Source: Sympetrum striolatum (lineage: Eukaryota; Arthropoda; Insecta; Odonata; Libellulidae). Taken from it: a stretch of 64,000 bases of DNA. How positions within the stretch are numbered: position 1 is the stretch's first letter; each line of letters opens with the position of its first letter. Location: contig OX388343.1 in NCBI GenBank assembly GCA_947579665.1, positions 87,090,254-87,154,253 on the forward strand, given 5' to 3'. Under the pieces are notes generated by a model, which did no database searches, was not told the origin of the DNA, and saw nothing but the letters and a program-made list of their open reading frames with translations. Shown here piece by piece: positions 1 to 11,936 of this stretch. The position numbers and the translations under genes are program-made.

Positions 1-1356
1 AACACCCGAAGGCTACGCTAGCTTCAGCTGTCCGTAATCAAAATACTCGATCCAGGGAGTGATATTTTCATTTTACTTACTACAAGAATTGCATATTCAC
101 TTTAGCTCAATTTCCGTAGAGACAATTAAGAAAAAAACACTCAATCGCAGACATAGCAATTCAACCACACGCATGCAATCACTTCTATAAACGAGAATAT
201 TTTATACTTTCTTTTAGTGAGAAAATAATGGTGAAGATGCATTTTATAGAGGGAATAAGTAAGGCAAAAGCTAGAGTTTACAATCTTAATTTTATTTTCA
301 TAACGATAAAGGAAATAAGTAAAGCAAAATTTTACTTTTTTAACACTGTGATCTGACCTATACTATTATACGCCAGTCCTACATGGAGCTACACAATTTA
401 AACTCATCTAGTGTTCCACCTTTCGGTAGGTTCATGTAAAAAATCGCTCAAAAATCCCTATTAAGCGCCATCTCTTTCATTTACCTATAGTTAATCCCAC
501 CATCACAAAAAATTAATAAAAAGCATCCTGATAATTCTAGACCAACCAGTACAGCTGAATTGCTCAAATCCAATAATTTATATCGCCGAAGGAGTTAATA
601 AAAAATTTAATCATTAATTTTAAATTTATACATTTCCACAGCTGAAGAATTGTTTGTAATAATGTGGATCGCCAACCCATAGGACCTGTCTGGCAACACA
701 GTAGACCCAGTATGGGACGTAAGAAGTCATTAACAGTGCACCAATTGTTCAAAAGATTCCTATGAACAGAAGGAAGAAAATGTCAGCCCCTCTAGAGCCC
801 TTTATAAGGAACGAGAGTAGCACCTGAACTGGCCTTGCTTCGACTCTATGATAAGCCTTAAATCCAAGAGAATAATCCAAGAAAAACCATCGTTATACCA
901 GCAAGCAATATTTTGTTCGAAAAAGAGGATCAGCGAATAGAGTTCAAAACAGAACGCGGTGCCGCTACAAGAAGTCACCTCGGGAAAGACTGCTAGTGTC
1001 ACTTTAAACCTGAAGGAGGCAGCAGCTGTCTCCTTCGTACCTGCAGCCTCGCGCAAACCCGGAATTCATCGCATCATTTAAAGAAATGCAGAAAATATAA
1101 ATCGAATTTTAATAGATCATAATGAACTAAAAATAAAAACTTTATAGCAAAACGATAGAATATAACTTGTTTTCAACTAACTAAAATATATTAAACAGTC
1201 CTTCATAATTACAGAATTTTTCTTTGATTAGCCAGGTATATTTTGAAAATAATTTATTTTTCACTACGAAAAAGGGCCATAAGTTTTCAACTTTACCTTA
1301 TTTAAAACAAGAACTTAATTTTATCACGCATCAAAGAAGTCTTCCTATTCCTGCGA
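1..1356. other. Gene-free stretch downstream of the first protease gene
   Basis: AT-rich sequence with no coding region I can recognise. Short open frames at 564-752 and 802-1056 on the minus strand have no family signature. The minus strand near 1-60 reads a fragment resembling a protease C-terminus, but an in-frame stop precedes it with no usable splice acceptor, so I do not call an exon. Confidence 0.5.
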
Positions 1357-4300
1357 TCAAGCTGGCCAAACTATGTCCTCAATCCAAGGAACGTATTCTG
1401 GCACTTTTGAGTAAACAGATGGTGAATTTGGAAATGCACAGGTTTTTCCAAATGATGTCACACCCCAAACCTCGTACATGCAAATACGGTATATGGCGAC
1501 CTGCAAAGGACCGCCGGAATCTCCCTGGAAAGGAGAAGATATGGTGGTAATCGAGCACGAAAAACGAATCCCTAAGTTCAGATTAAAGATTCTTAACAGC
1601 TACTCTATACTATTCTTCTAAATCTAAATAATGTACTGTATATATGTATTTCTATGATGTTATCTATGTAGGTACTGTTTTTTATGTGTTGCTATAATGT
1701 TTACGCCATGAACTAAAATGTATTTATAATGGTAAAATTTATATTGCTTAATTTATATGAATATACATCTGTATTATCTTGTTAGCCTTTCAGATCTCTC
1801 TCAACATACCTTTTCATAAGATTTTACTCGTGTATCAGTAGGTTTCGCAGGTTTTTCACGCGCCCTTTCTTGCGGGTGTTTTCCTGCTGGGGTGTATATT
1901 TTTACCTACAGGTAAACTGTAAGCTGTAAGTTACCTGTAAGCTGAACCTTAGGTTTTAAAACTTGCATGTAACTTTCTTCTGCGTTCCTTTTTCAAGCTA
2001 TCACTTTCTTTAAAATTTACATGACGAAGGATTAGATGTGAGAAGTCTCAATATCGCCCTTATGAAAGACGATTATTATTCTCTTCACACCTAAACCACT
2101 GAATAAAATCAGCATTCTCTCGGTTTTCATTCCGTTAAATAAATATTAACTCACGCATGACGTTCATAATGGTTCAACAAAGCTGTCTTGACAATATCTC
2201 TGAGCAAAGAAAGTGATAATCACCAACCGACAGTCAGAAGACCTGATGAATTCATCTCCTTTATACTGTAACATTTTATCAATATTTTCACGATGAGCTT
2301 CTGTGATGAAAATTTGAGAGTATTAAAGCTTTTGCTCAAGATGAATCAGCATTAGTTTGTTCATATCATTCTAATCAGCGAAGGGAAACTAAGAGGATGT
2401 TAAAAATTCTACTTGACTCTACGTGCTGAACATGATAAGGAGGTCAGCTATTATAAGTGATTTGAACTCACGTATAGTTAAGAAAGGAGTAAATGATAAG
2501 GAGTGTTAAGAACTGGGCGAGAGAAGAAAACGAGGCCACCAACTGGTGAAGTTTACATAATGCACTAAATGAGAATTCTTAACTTAAGCTGAGGAAGTGA
2601 CCACCGAATTTCAATATCGCGTATGGAGATTAACTTCAGAATTGAATTTAAAAAGTTTTCCTCCGGCAGAATCCGATAAACAATGCTGTTGTTCGCTGCC
2701 ACCCGGCATAGTGATTTTTATGTCATTAGCCAATCACTTGGGAGTCATTTTAATGTTTAATTAACCAAATGCCTTTTTTTATGTTTTACTCCTATTATAA
2801 TGAATGTATGAATATATTGATATGAATAATGAATAAATTAAGGCATAATAGAAAAAGTTAAAAGTTATAGGTACCTAGGAACTATGATAACAGATGATTG
2901 GAGAAGTGCTGCAGAAATAAAAGGAAGAATAGCAATAGCAGAAGAGGCCTTCAGCCAAAAGAGAGACTTAAGTCTCTCTAAGCAATTGCTGTGCAGTAAG
3001 AACCTATATCTGGAGCTTAGAAAGAGGTTAGTAAAGTGTTATATATGGAGCATAGTATGGATGAGAGGCATGGACGTTAAGGAAGTGGGAAAGGTATAGA
3101 ATTGAGGCATTTAAAATGTGGGTGAGGAGAAGGATGGAAGTGAGATGGGTGGTGAGAAACGAGGAGATCCTAAATAAAGTGAATGAAGAAAGAAGGAAAT
3201 AAGAAAAAGAAAAGCTAACTGGTTAGGCCAATTAATTAGAGAGAATAGCGTACTGCAAGTGGCATTAGAAGGCTCAGTGGAAGGAAGGAATAAGAGAGGA
3301 AGAAGAGGAGAAGAATTATAGAGAGACTAAGGAGAAGGCCATGAACAGAGGGGAATGGAGACGGCAATTGCGTGCGGGACCTGCTTCCGGGCAGAACACC
3401 ACATGATGACCCCACCCCACCACACCCCCTATTATGGGCTACAGGGAAGAAATCTCGCCCGAATAAAGACGATTTATTATTATTATTCATTTTAGTTATC
3501 ACACGACTTGGAAGTTTAAGCTTTATTATGAGCTTGCAAGAATGATATTTATTATTTACTAAAATTTATTTCCTAAAATTACGGTAGTAAATACAGTGCT
3601 TATTTTTAAAACTTGTATGTTCGTATGAGACCATTTAATGTAGTCAATTTGTTAACAAAATTACTCTACTGTCATATTAATCTTTCTACTCTAATTTTCT
3701 TGTTGATCAATAAATCTCTAGCGAGTGCATATAATGGATGAGAAATTACCTGACATGTATCTCTCTTTCCCCCAAGTTCTCCAGCGCAGAGCATAGTATT
3801 CACGATGCCTCTTCTCAGATTATTCGTGTTTTTTATCTCCACCTCATACGCCTTTTGACACACGGAGGGCTCAAAGATATCCAATTGTACTTTCAGCAAG
3901 TTCGAACTTCCATCGTCAGCTATAAAAGGAAAAAGAAATCACACCGTCAAAGAAATATTTTTATACAATATTTGGATTTCCAGTAAGTAATACAGGTATT
4001 AAAATCCCATTTGTATCCATGTCCTACGCAGTCTATGTACACTCCTGGCCAAAATTAACGCAGTACCGGCCGTTAGAATCGCTAGGGAGGTGCTGCGTTA
4101 ATTTTGGCCAGGAGTGTACGGTTCGTTACCATGTGGTTTCTAACTTTGGTGTCATAACTGCAGTAGCACACTAATGAATCTAATCTCTGTTCCATTTTGA
4201 AATCAAATGATCTAATTCGATTATGGTTAATGATGATAGAAAATTGAAAGTAAAGGTCAAATATTTAAAAATCGTTATTTTTGATAGTTAAATGCACCCA

Positions 4301-7300
4301 GAATCTCTTTTTTACCATATCCAACTCTTCCCCATCCTGTAGCAGTGGCGAACTTTTCTGGAAATGTCATGCTGGTGCTCAGGCAGGCTGGGTGAAGCTG
4401 TTCAATGTTTAACGGACGTGGATTCGGGGTCACAGCAGGCCCAATTTCAAGAAGAGCTATGTCGTTGTATTTGGCTGGGGGTTTGTACTCAGGATGACGT
4501 ATTCTTCTCGTTACGGGATGAATCTGCCCGTTTTTGCCATCTGTGGCCGTTGTGTTTATTAGCATCTCTGTCCCTAAGAGCACCCACCTTGCAAGGCCAC
4601 TGTAAAATAAATGTATGCATCCTTGAAATTCTTCTTCTTGATGAGGACCAACGAACAAAAAATGGTGAACAAACTTTAGGTTTGTCACCTCAACAAAGCA
4701 TAGGAAATTAACGGAAGGACGGAGAGGAGCCTCTCTTAGGCAGTAGTCATAAAACTTACTAGAAAAATAAAAAGTACACCTTTTAAAATCATCAAACCAA
4801 TACTTCAAGATAATAATCACCCTTTTCAAAATATTTCTACAAAATATTAAATTTTCATTAATCCACTTGTCCATGACTCACAATAACTTAAACAAATCAC
4901 ATCTTTTTTCCCTGCATGAGGTTCTTCAACTTGGCCTTAAAAGTACACATACGAGAAGGGATTGACCCAAAAATTCTCGCAGATAAGGGGTTCCACAAAA
5001 AGAAGAGTTTTTCCTACATTCGTCTTCTGAGAGAGGGGTATAATTTTATATTTTTGATCCTTCATAGTGCGATGGCAATTTTCAATCTACCGCTGATGCT
5101 TGCCCATGCCGATTGACCGCGATATGCATTAGAAAGACTCCGTAACCTATATAATTTCCTCTATATCTGTAACGAGTCCCATCCTAGCTTTTCTGACATT
5201 TTAGTAACACCAGCAGTACTTTTGAAATTCCCTTGAATGTATCGCACAACAGTTATTTACACCATTTCGACTTGCTTTGCTTTCCGACCTTGCTGTGAAT
5301 TCCATATTCTTGCGCCAAGTTCTAATATGGACCTGACTAACGAACTCTAAACTATTTTTTTGGAGCTTGAACTTCTTTCTTCTAATAACCTCATGATCAA
5401 GTGTGATGCTCTATATATGTATATATATTTACTACGCTGTTAATGTGCGGCCCCCATTGAAGATATTTCGCAAAGGTTACTCCTAAATATTTACAGTCGT
5501 AATTTTCCAACGGCACCGGATGATTGAAAACGTAATCCCAGTTTAAAATGTTATTATTTCTACTAATTCTAAATAGGTTAGTTTTTCCTACACTTACAAG
5601 CGTTTCATTGCAATCAGTCCAGTAAGATATTTGATTTTCAGTTAGAAGTCTGATTGCAAAAGACGGCAGTTATTTAAGTTATCCGCTTCTTTGGAAATTA
5701 GACAATCATCCGCAAATAGCCTAATTTTATATTTATATTCGCTGTTAGGTCATTGATGCATATGTTAGGAATAACAAAACTCCAGGTATGCTTCCCTTGA
5801 GGAACATCTGACGTTTTTCGCTTCCCTAGATAATTTGTTACCGACTCTCGCCCATTGCGTATGCTGATGCAGGAATTCTTCAATCCATCTAACTACTCTT
5901 TTGCCCATTCCCATTTCAGGAAGTTTCCTCATCAGCAGCCCGTGGTTTACCTTATCAACCGCCCATGTAAAGTCAATGACTATCGTATCTATTTGTTTCC
6001 CCTTATTCCTCGATTCTGCTATATCCTGTGCGAACGCTTCCGGTTAAGTGTCACATGAAAACTTCTTATTTGCTGTGCGGCGCTAAGCAAATTCTTCGCA
6101 CCCCAGAAATTACGTATGTAACTTGCTGCAAGTTTCTCTATTTTTTTATAAACTACGCTTGTTAAACATATCGGTAGGTAATTATTCACATCTGAGCGAG
6201 ACCCCCCATGGTGTATAGGAATAACAGCAGCGCTTCTCCAGTCATTCGGAACTTTTCCATTATTTAATGATATTGTGAATAACATCCTGAGATACGGTAC
6301 GATTGCTTCGCCCCTTAATTTAAGTGCTTCACCCTAAATGCCGTCCGGTCCAGAAGAATTATGATTTCTAATATCCCTCACGTTTACATTTACATTTACT
6401 TTGGCAGGGGTGTGAAACACCAGATTACCTATATAATTCTCATATTAGCGCTCCTTATATTATCCGGAAAAAGAGACCAATAAAGGTCATCTGTTCTCGC
6501 TATAATCTTTTTGTCGTCTGGTAGCGAAAATCACGTTCACAGAGAAATAGAATCCCGACGTCTGTTTTTTCATCGTGTAAATCACCGAATGCCAAGGCCG
6601 AAGTGAATTAACCATTTTACTTTCATTTTTAAGAGATTATATACCGCAAGATTGTAACAAAGGGTTCAGATACTTACATTTCCTTTGAACTCAAACAGTG
6701 TGCAGCTGTCAGGACAAACTTGTCTGAAATGAGAGTTCCTCCACAGTTCCATGAAATATCTAGTTCATCGCCAAAACCAATCGCAGCCTATAAAATCAAT
6801 TGATTTTGATATTAGTGATCATACCAGCAAAATTCAATTCCAATCAAAATTTACTAGAAATGCATGTTGCATTATTTATGATACTGAAGAAGAAATTCGT
6901 TTAAGTTTCAGCATCACCAACTGATCAATACGGATTGTTCTTTCACAAGGGGTGCAGCTAGATTTTGTCAATAGGGAGGTCCGAAACCGTTGAGAGAACT
7001 AAAAAATGCCTACATGCTAAAAGAAATGTTAATTCCTTCAAAAATAAGTAAATGCATAGAAATGGAGAGGATTTTTACGGTTATGTGGCAAAATTATACA
7101 CCCTTCCAAGGTTTTATTTTCATATTTAAATAATAGAAAACTTATATTTATACCTAGTGATATTTGGTTTCCCAGCTGAGATAGTACCAATTTTTATGGT
7201 GTTTCTTTCTGCTGAAGCTTTTAAGAATTGTAGATCATAATTTTTTGAGTGCCTTTCGACTAAATTCTCAAGCACTATATTAATCGATCTATTTTCAAGG

Positions 7301-10300
7301 TTAACGTCTTCTGCAGAAATAATAGCAAACGATTGTAAAAGGACTTACATTCGGATTGGAAAACTCATTTTAACGAAACTAATGATATCATCCTTAAAGA
7401 ATTTAACCCTCTAAGGGGGGTGGGTTTGAACACTAAACCCCCTCTCCTTTGCTGCGCCACTGATATAAGAACAATTGTTCTCTCTAAGTTATGAAGGGAT
7501 GATTGAAGACACGCCTAAAAACGTTTCTTGTGGACAGAATTGAATCTCATGTTTTTATTTAAGCATTTTAAAAATTTATAAAAATATTTTAATAGACCTA
7601 TGAGGTGCCTTGAGAGCTCCTTCAGGAAGTTAAGAAGGTCAAAAAGAAGGAAAGATAAAAAAATGGCGGGAGGTAATAAATGAAAATCTTAGGAAATAGA
7701 TAAGGTTCTAAAGAGAAAGTAACTCAGAAAGAGTGCATAAAATTAAATAAGTTATTCGAATAAACTTGGAATGAATGGAAAGAAATCCTTCTACTTTCAT
7801 AAGTAACGTCTTGATGGACAATTCTTAAAATGTGACCGTCATTTATTTGTACTTACTTTCGTATTAAATTCCTGATATTCGATTACAGCTCTACCAATGA
7901 GTTTTGTGGGTCGGCCACGATAGAGATACCGTTTCTATGAGCAACGTCTCGATTGCTTTATCGTATTTAAAAGTAAATTTCGGAAAAAGGGAAAGTCATA
8001 TGTGCCAGGTTGGTGTCGAACTTAAGTTATGAAAAAATCTGATGTGGCCAGCACATGACTTTCTCCATGTATAAGATGTAAATATTTATCTACGGCAGTA
8101 TTTTCGAACTCTATATTCAATCTAAACTTGGAAGATAAGAGATTAATTTATATCATATTATCTTTTACGTCAAAAACATTATAAATAATGTTTTCGGGAC
8201 ATGTTCGATGAAAAACGATGAAAAGGCCTTTCGCCCCATCGCCCAGAGCGCCCACAACGTACATAATCAGCAACTTCCGGTTTATCAGTATTTCACAAAT
8301 AACTCCTACACAATCAGTGATACAAAAATATGTTTCATACAAAAGTTATAGTAAATTACATTTTCTAAAACTTTTATAAGTTATAGTTTATACCTATATT
8401 TAATATTTATGGAGATATTTTGAAAACCGGAAATGAGCTTTGAAGAATGAAGCTCGACTTCCGGTTGACCGATTTACTTCAAAAACTAATCAACTCTGAC
8501 AGCACACACCACAGTACTATATATGAATTTTGGTATTGATACGACTAATATTTATTACGTTTGAGCGCCCACTGTCACACACACACATACACACAGACAT
8601 CATTCCGAAAATGGTCAAAACGTGTTCTAGGGACCCCAAAACATGTATTTCCGTTGAAATCTCGAAGTCGATCTTTTTCATGAAAACAATACTTTCTCTA
8701 TACTTCGTATATGGAGAAAGTAAAAAGGGGCCTTCATTTATATTCAAATCTTAAATGTCAAAAATTGTGAGCAACACTGGTAGAATGATGCGAGTCCTCC
8801 CTTAAAAGTGATTTTTATGCAAGCAAATGATATTGCTCGTAGGGCAAGAATTCATCAAGCATTTAATGCATTGAAGTTCTAATTATGAGTCGATTGCATG
8901 TATCACTTGAAATGGTATTTCTATGAGAAATGTAACTAACTCACCATATGCGGGAACTCCCTCGTCCCAGTTCGCTGACCACCTACTAGGGAAAACCTAT
9001 TGGGGCAAGCCTTCCTGTACTCCGTGCACCCTAAAATCAATTAAATATGAACTTCATAATTATTATTTCAATTTTAATGGAGACATTCATATCCATGAAC
9101 TATTTCATACATTGGATGCAACATTTTTCCTTGAATGAACATACTACGAAGAAATCTATAAGTCCTTACAAAATGAGAATAAATGAATATCCTAACGATC
9201 AGGGAAATCGGTTGATAATTGATTTATATTAATTACTTTGCATAAATTAATGAACGTACTCATAATATGATATGATAAAGCATTCTATTTAAATAATAAT
9301 AACTATACGATATTCTATGTCGCCCCGTTTGGAATGAGAATCGTCAAAAGATTATTGAAATCTTCATATCTTAAGAATTCTCTAATTCCTGGTTACTAAA
9401 CTATGTAGACATAACTTTGACGGTGAACTTCCAAACGAAATGTTCGATTTAAATAAAAGCAATTCCACAGCCAATATTAGAATTTTTATTTATTTGCGAT
9501 TCTTTTGGAAAATTTGGACTTCAAAGGATTTTTATTCTTAATACAATTTTGCGAAAGAAATACATCCTATAAGAAATAAAAGAGATCTTAACATACTCAT
9601 ATATACATGTGAAGACTTAATCGTTGAATTCAATTAATCAGCACTTTCAATATAGTAGTACTAAATTTTAGAAAAATAAACATTATTTAACTCAATATCA
9701 TATAAGAAGAACTTGCACTAAATGGATTGCATTACTTGAGTAACTATAGTGCGAACTTCAGACCTTGTTCGAACCGGTCCTAACTAAGAGGCGTAGTGAT
9801 CTCAACGCTATGCTTCATACAGTAAAAGCAAACTCAGTCATTGAAAAATACAATTCTCTGTCAGGTTATTAATGCCATTAATAAAACATTGAATTATTGA
9901 GGATCTATTTATTTGAACCACACCTGGTCTTTAGCTATTATCAAGAATGAGATTTGCAATGAAAAAATGTATTTTCCAGAGAGTTCCGAATACAAGCGAA
10001 GAATATCTTGAATTCAGTTGAATTTTACCAAATTACGACTTCGTGAATAAAAATATACTCACATTTTTCTGCAGTCGATCCAGGAACTCTCGAAGTTACA
10101 GGACGAGGCTTTGCTGCAGTGCAGCATACAATTGGGTCTCGACCTTGAAATCCACAATTTCTTGGTCTTACCCCTCTCCTGATATCGCCCTCAGCACCTG
10201 GGCAGTCCCTTATCAATTGGCATACACCAATCCTACCCCCTGCTCCACTGCATCTCTCTCCTGAATTAATATTAAGTGAAGATACATGTTAAAGTCTCCC

Positions 10301-10421
10301 GTACATTCATCTTCCGATTGACCGATATCGCATAATACTAACCAACAGATCCCTGAGACATGCAAAGTGGAATAATTTGAAGATGAGCAATAGCAATGAG
10401 AAGATATGCAGCAGGGTTCAT
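1357..10421 (-). CDS. Clip-domain serine protease, snake/CLIPC-like (copy A)
   Basis: Secreted trypsin-fold protease zymogen of the type that acts in haemolymph or extracellular cascades. Seven exons on the minus strand: 10421-10343, 10260-10063, 9030-8945, 6787-6678, 4599-4316, 3919-3750, 1524-1357. Together they give 364 codons plus TGA, with matching phases and GT/AG at each junction. Residues 1-23 form a signal peptide. A six-cysteine clip domain follows (C30, C40, C46, C62, C72, C73). The linker has C94 and C101, then the activation region RFSLVGG (104-110). The catalytic triad is His151 (TAAHC), Asp204 (NDIALL) and Ser312 (GDSGGP). Asp306 at the base of the S1 pocket predicts cleavage after Arg or Lys. 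The TSFGK stretch is typical of snake-like enzymes. Oddities: Ser rather than Arg, Lys or Leu precedes the new N-terminus, and PSVY replaces the usual PGVY. The exact family member is uncertain. Confidence 0.9.
2884..3490 (+). mobile_element. 3' end of a LINE retrotransposon, degraded
   Basis: Lies in the last intron of protease copy A. Plus-strand frames read the C-terminal end of a LINE polyprotein: segments such as [14 protein letters not shown] and [15 protein letters not shown] followed by a Gly/Arg-rich GRNKRGRRG stretch. Stops and frameshifts break them up. The piece ends in a CGCCCGAATAAAG-like tail and an (ATT)n tract, as expected for a LINE 3' terminus. 5'-truncated and inactive. 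Confidence 0.75.
4038..4118. mobile_element. Tiny Tc1/mariner-type MITE (77 bp) with TA duplication
   Basis: Perfect 27-bp inverted arms at 4037-4063 and 4093-4119 surround a 29-bp centre. The ends read CACTCCTGGCC and GGCCAGGAGTG and are flanked by TA on both sides (4038-4039 and 4117-4118). It sits in intron 5 of protease copy A. Confidence 0.8.
4805..6420 (-). mobile_element. Jockey/CR1-type LINE reverse transcriptase remnant
   Basis: Minus-strand frames read a broken reverse transcriptase. In order from high to low coordinate: a [14 protein letters not shown] segment (about 6250), a [15 protein letters not shown] block, [15 protein letters not shown] (about 5870), the catalytic FADD motif (about 5710), then the C-terminal [14 protein letters not shown] and LGWDSLQ-like blocks (about 5340-5170). 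Several stops and frameshifts make it inactive. A related truncated copy lies at 25.92-26.82 kb in the same orientation. Located in intron 4 of protease copy A. Confidence 0.8.
8424..8735. repeat. Dispersed repeat with two hairpins and a CA tract
   Basis: A hairpin at 8424-8466 (AACCGGAA arm against TTCCGGTT), a short (CA)n run at about 8577-8600, and a second hairpin at about 8690-8722 (TACTTTCTC against GAGAAAGTA) form a compact non-coding unit in intron 3 of protease copy A. The overall look is of an interspersed insect repeat, but I cannot assign a named family. Confidence 0.5.
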
Positions 10422-11936
10422 CTTGAATATTGCGGAAGATGTTTTCTCTCAGACGTTATGCTTCGAATAAGGCTTTTCTACCAACCATGATGCCCTAGAC
10501 TTCTTTTATCGGTCTCTTTCCTGGTCACGTGACTTCTGACCTTCATCTCGACGAAGGATGCAAACCATGTAAATTGGTCGCGGAATCATTTCTTTACGAA
10601 TTATTTTTATTTTTCCCTGCAATTAATTATTTCTGTCCAATTTTCGAACAGCATGTTTGAAGTGTATCAAATAACGACATAGGCCCAAATCTCGTTGCGT
10701 AAATAGCAGAATCTTAAAATAGCTGTTATTTTCGCTGTAATAACTAGACAGTAACTATTATGAAATAAATATTCAATCCTCTAAAGATCTTGTAAAAAAC
10801 AGGCTAAAGAAAAGTATCGTGCTTTGGGAAATCCGTTTACAATGCAGTTATAAAAATTCTTGTTATACATCTTTAGCAGGTTCGCCAGTACTCAAGTTTC
10901 CTTATCAATATATGATATTAATTTACATTTTTTAATTCTCATTTACATTTCAAACCTTTTACTACTAAAGACGATAATTTGGACAGGTTCATTGAATATA
11001 TCTACATTTTACTATTGACTGCCGTCGGAGATTTGCCGTTTTTAGATTATCAATGGTTGGATTAATTTTTGATAGATATCGGAATTTAATGATTTTTCTG
11101 ATTATTTCTAATGGTGATGGACTAATTGGAATCAATAATTATTTTAGCCTGTTAGGAAATGAAATTATATTTCCTTTCGAACGCAAAGCGAATGAAGAAA
11201 TTTTAGAGCAAACGAACTGATTACCTATTCTTGTTTTCCACATCTACATTCATACCATGCATTATTCAGACGTCACTAATACATATTTTTCTATCGTAAG
11301 ATTTATCTGCTAGTCGAAGAGACTCAAAGGTGGTAAGATCTGTGGATTTGTTTTTAACTTTTAAAAATGACGAATGCCATATTATTGTTGAATAAGTAGG
11401 ATGGTCATAACAGCTTGTCAATCATTTCAGATCTTTTCATAAAATCATAGCTTGGACTAAAAAAAGAGTATATCTCAATGATTGATGTAATCCTTGAATT
11501 TCATTTGGAATCATGTGTACTCGATTTTGTATGGATTAGTATAAAATTACAGAAATAATTACAAATTCATCTAGCATTCCGTATATTTAAAATAAATTAA
11601 CATCCATACATAATAGAGTACTTTCATTTTGCTCTCTGGCTGTTAAAAGTGGTTCACTCATAAACAAAGGTTATCGACACGTTTAAAAGTGAATCTAACG
11701 AAATGACATGTGTTTGTTGATTTTGAAAATACGATGAAAGATTTTGAAAATATGGAAAAATGTTATAATTTCTTCCAAATGTGGCCAAAATACAGGAGTT
11801 TTATTTCATAAGCATATTATGGCATCAAAATATAATTTTTTTCAGTCTACATAAGGTCGAACCTCAAAATCTCTTTAAAATTAAAACTTTCAGATAATTG
11901 TATCACACACGCAAGAAACACGCGAACAAAATCAAA

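Noticed and set aside
1..60. Minus-strand stretch reading ITPWIEYFDYG, like a serine protease C-terminus
   Set aside because: A stop codon lies just upstream in the same frame with no usable acceptor between, and no GDSGGP block precedes it. Too short to call a third protease copy.
564..1056. Two minus-strand open frames of 62 and 84 codons
   Set aside because: No motif, no splice context and no compositional support for coding.
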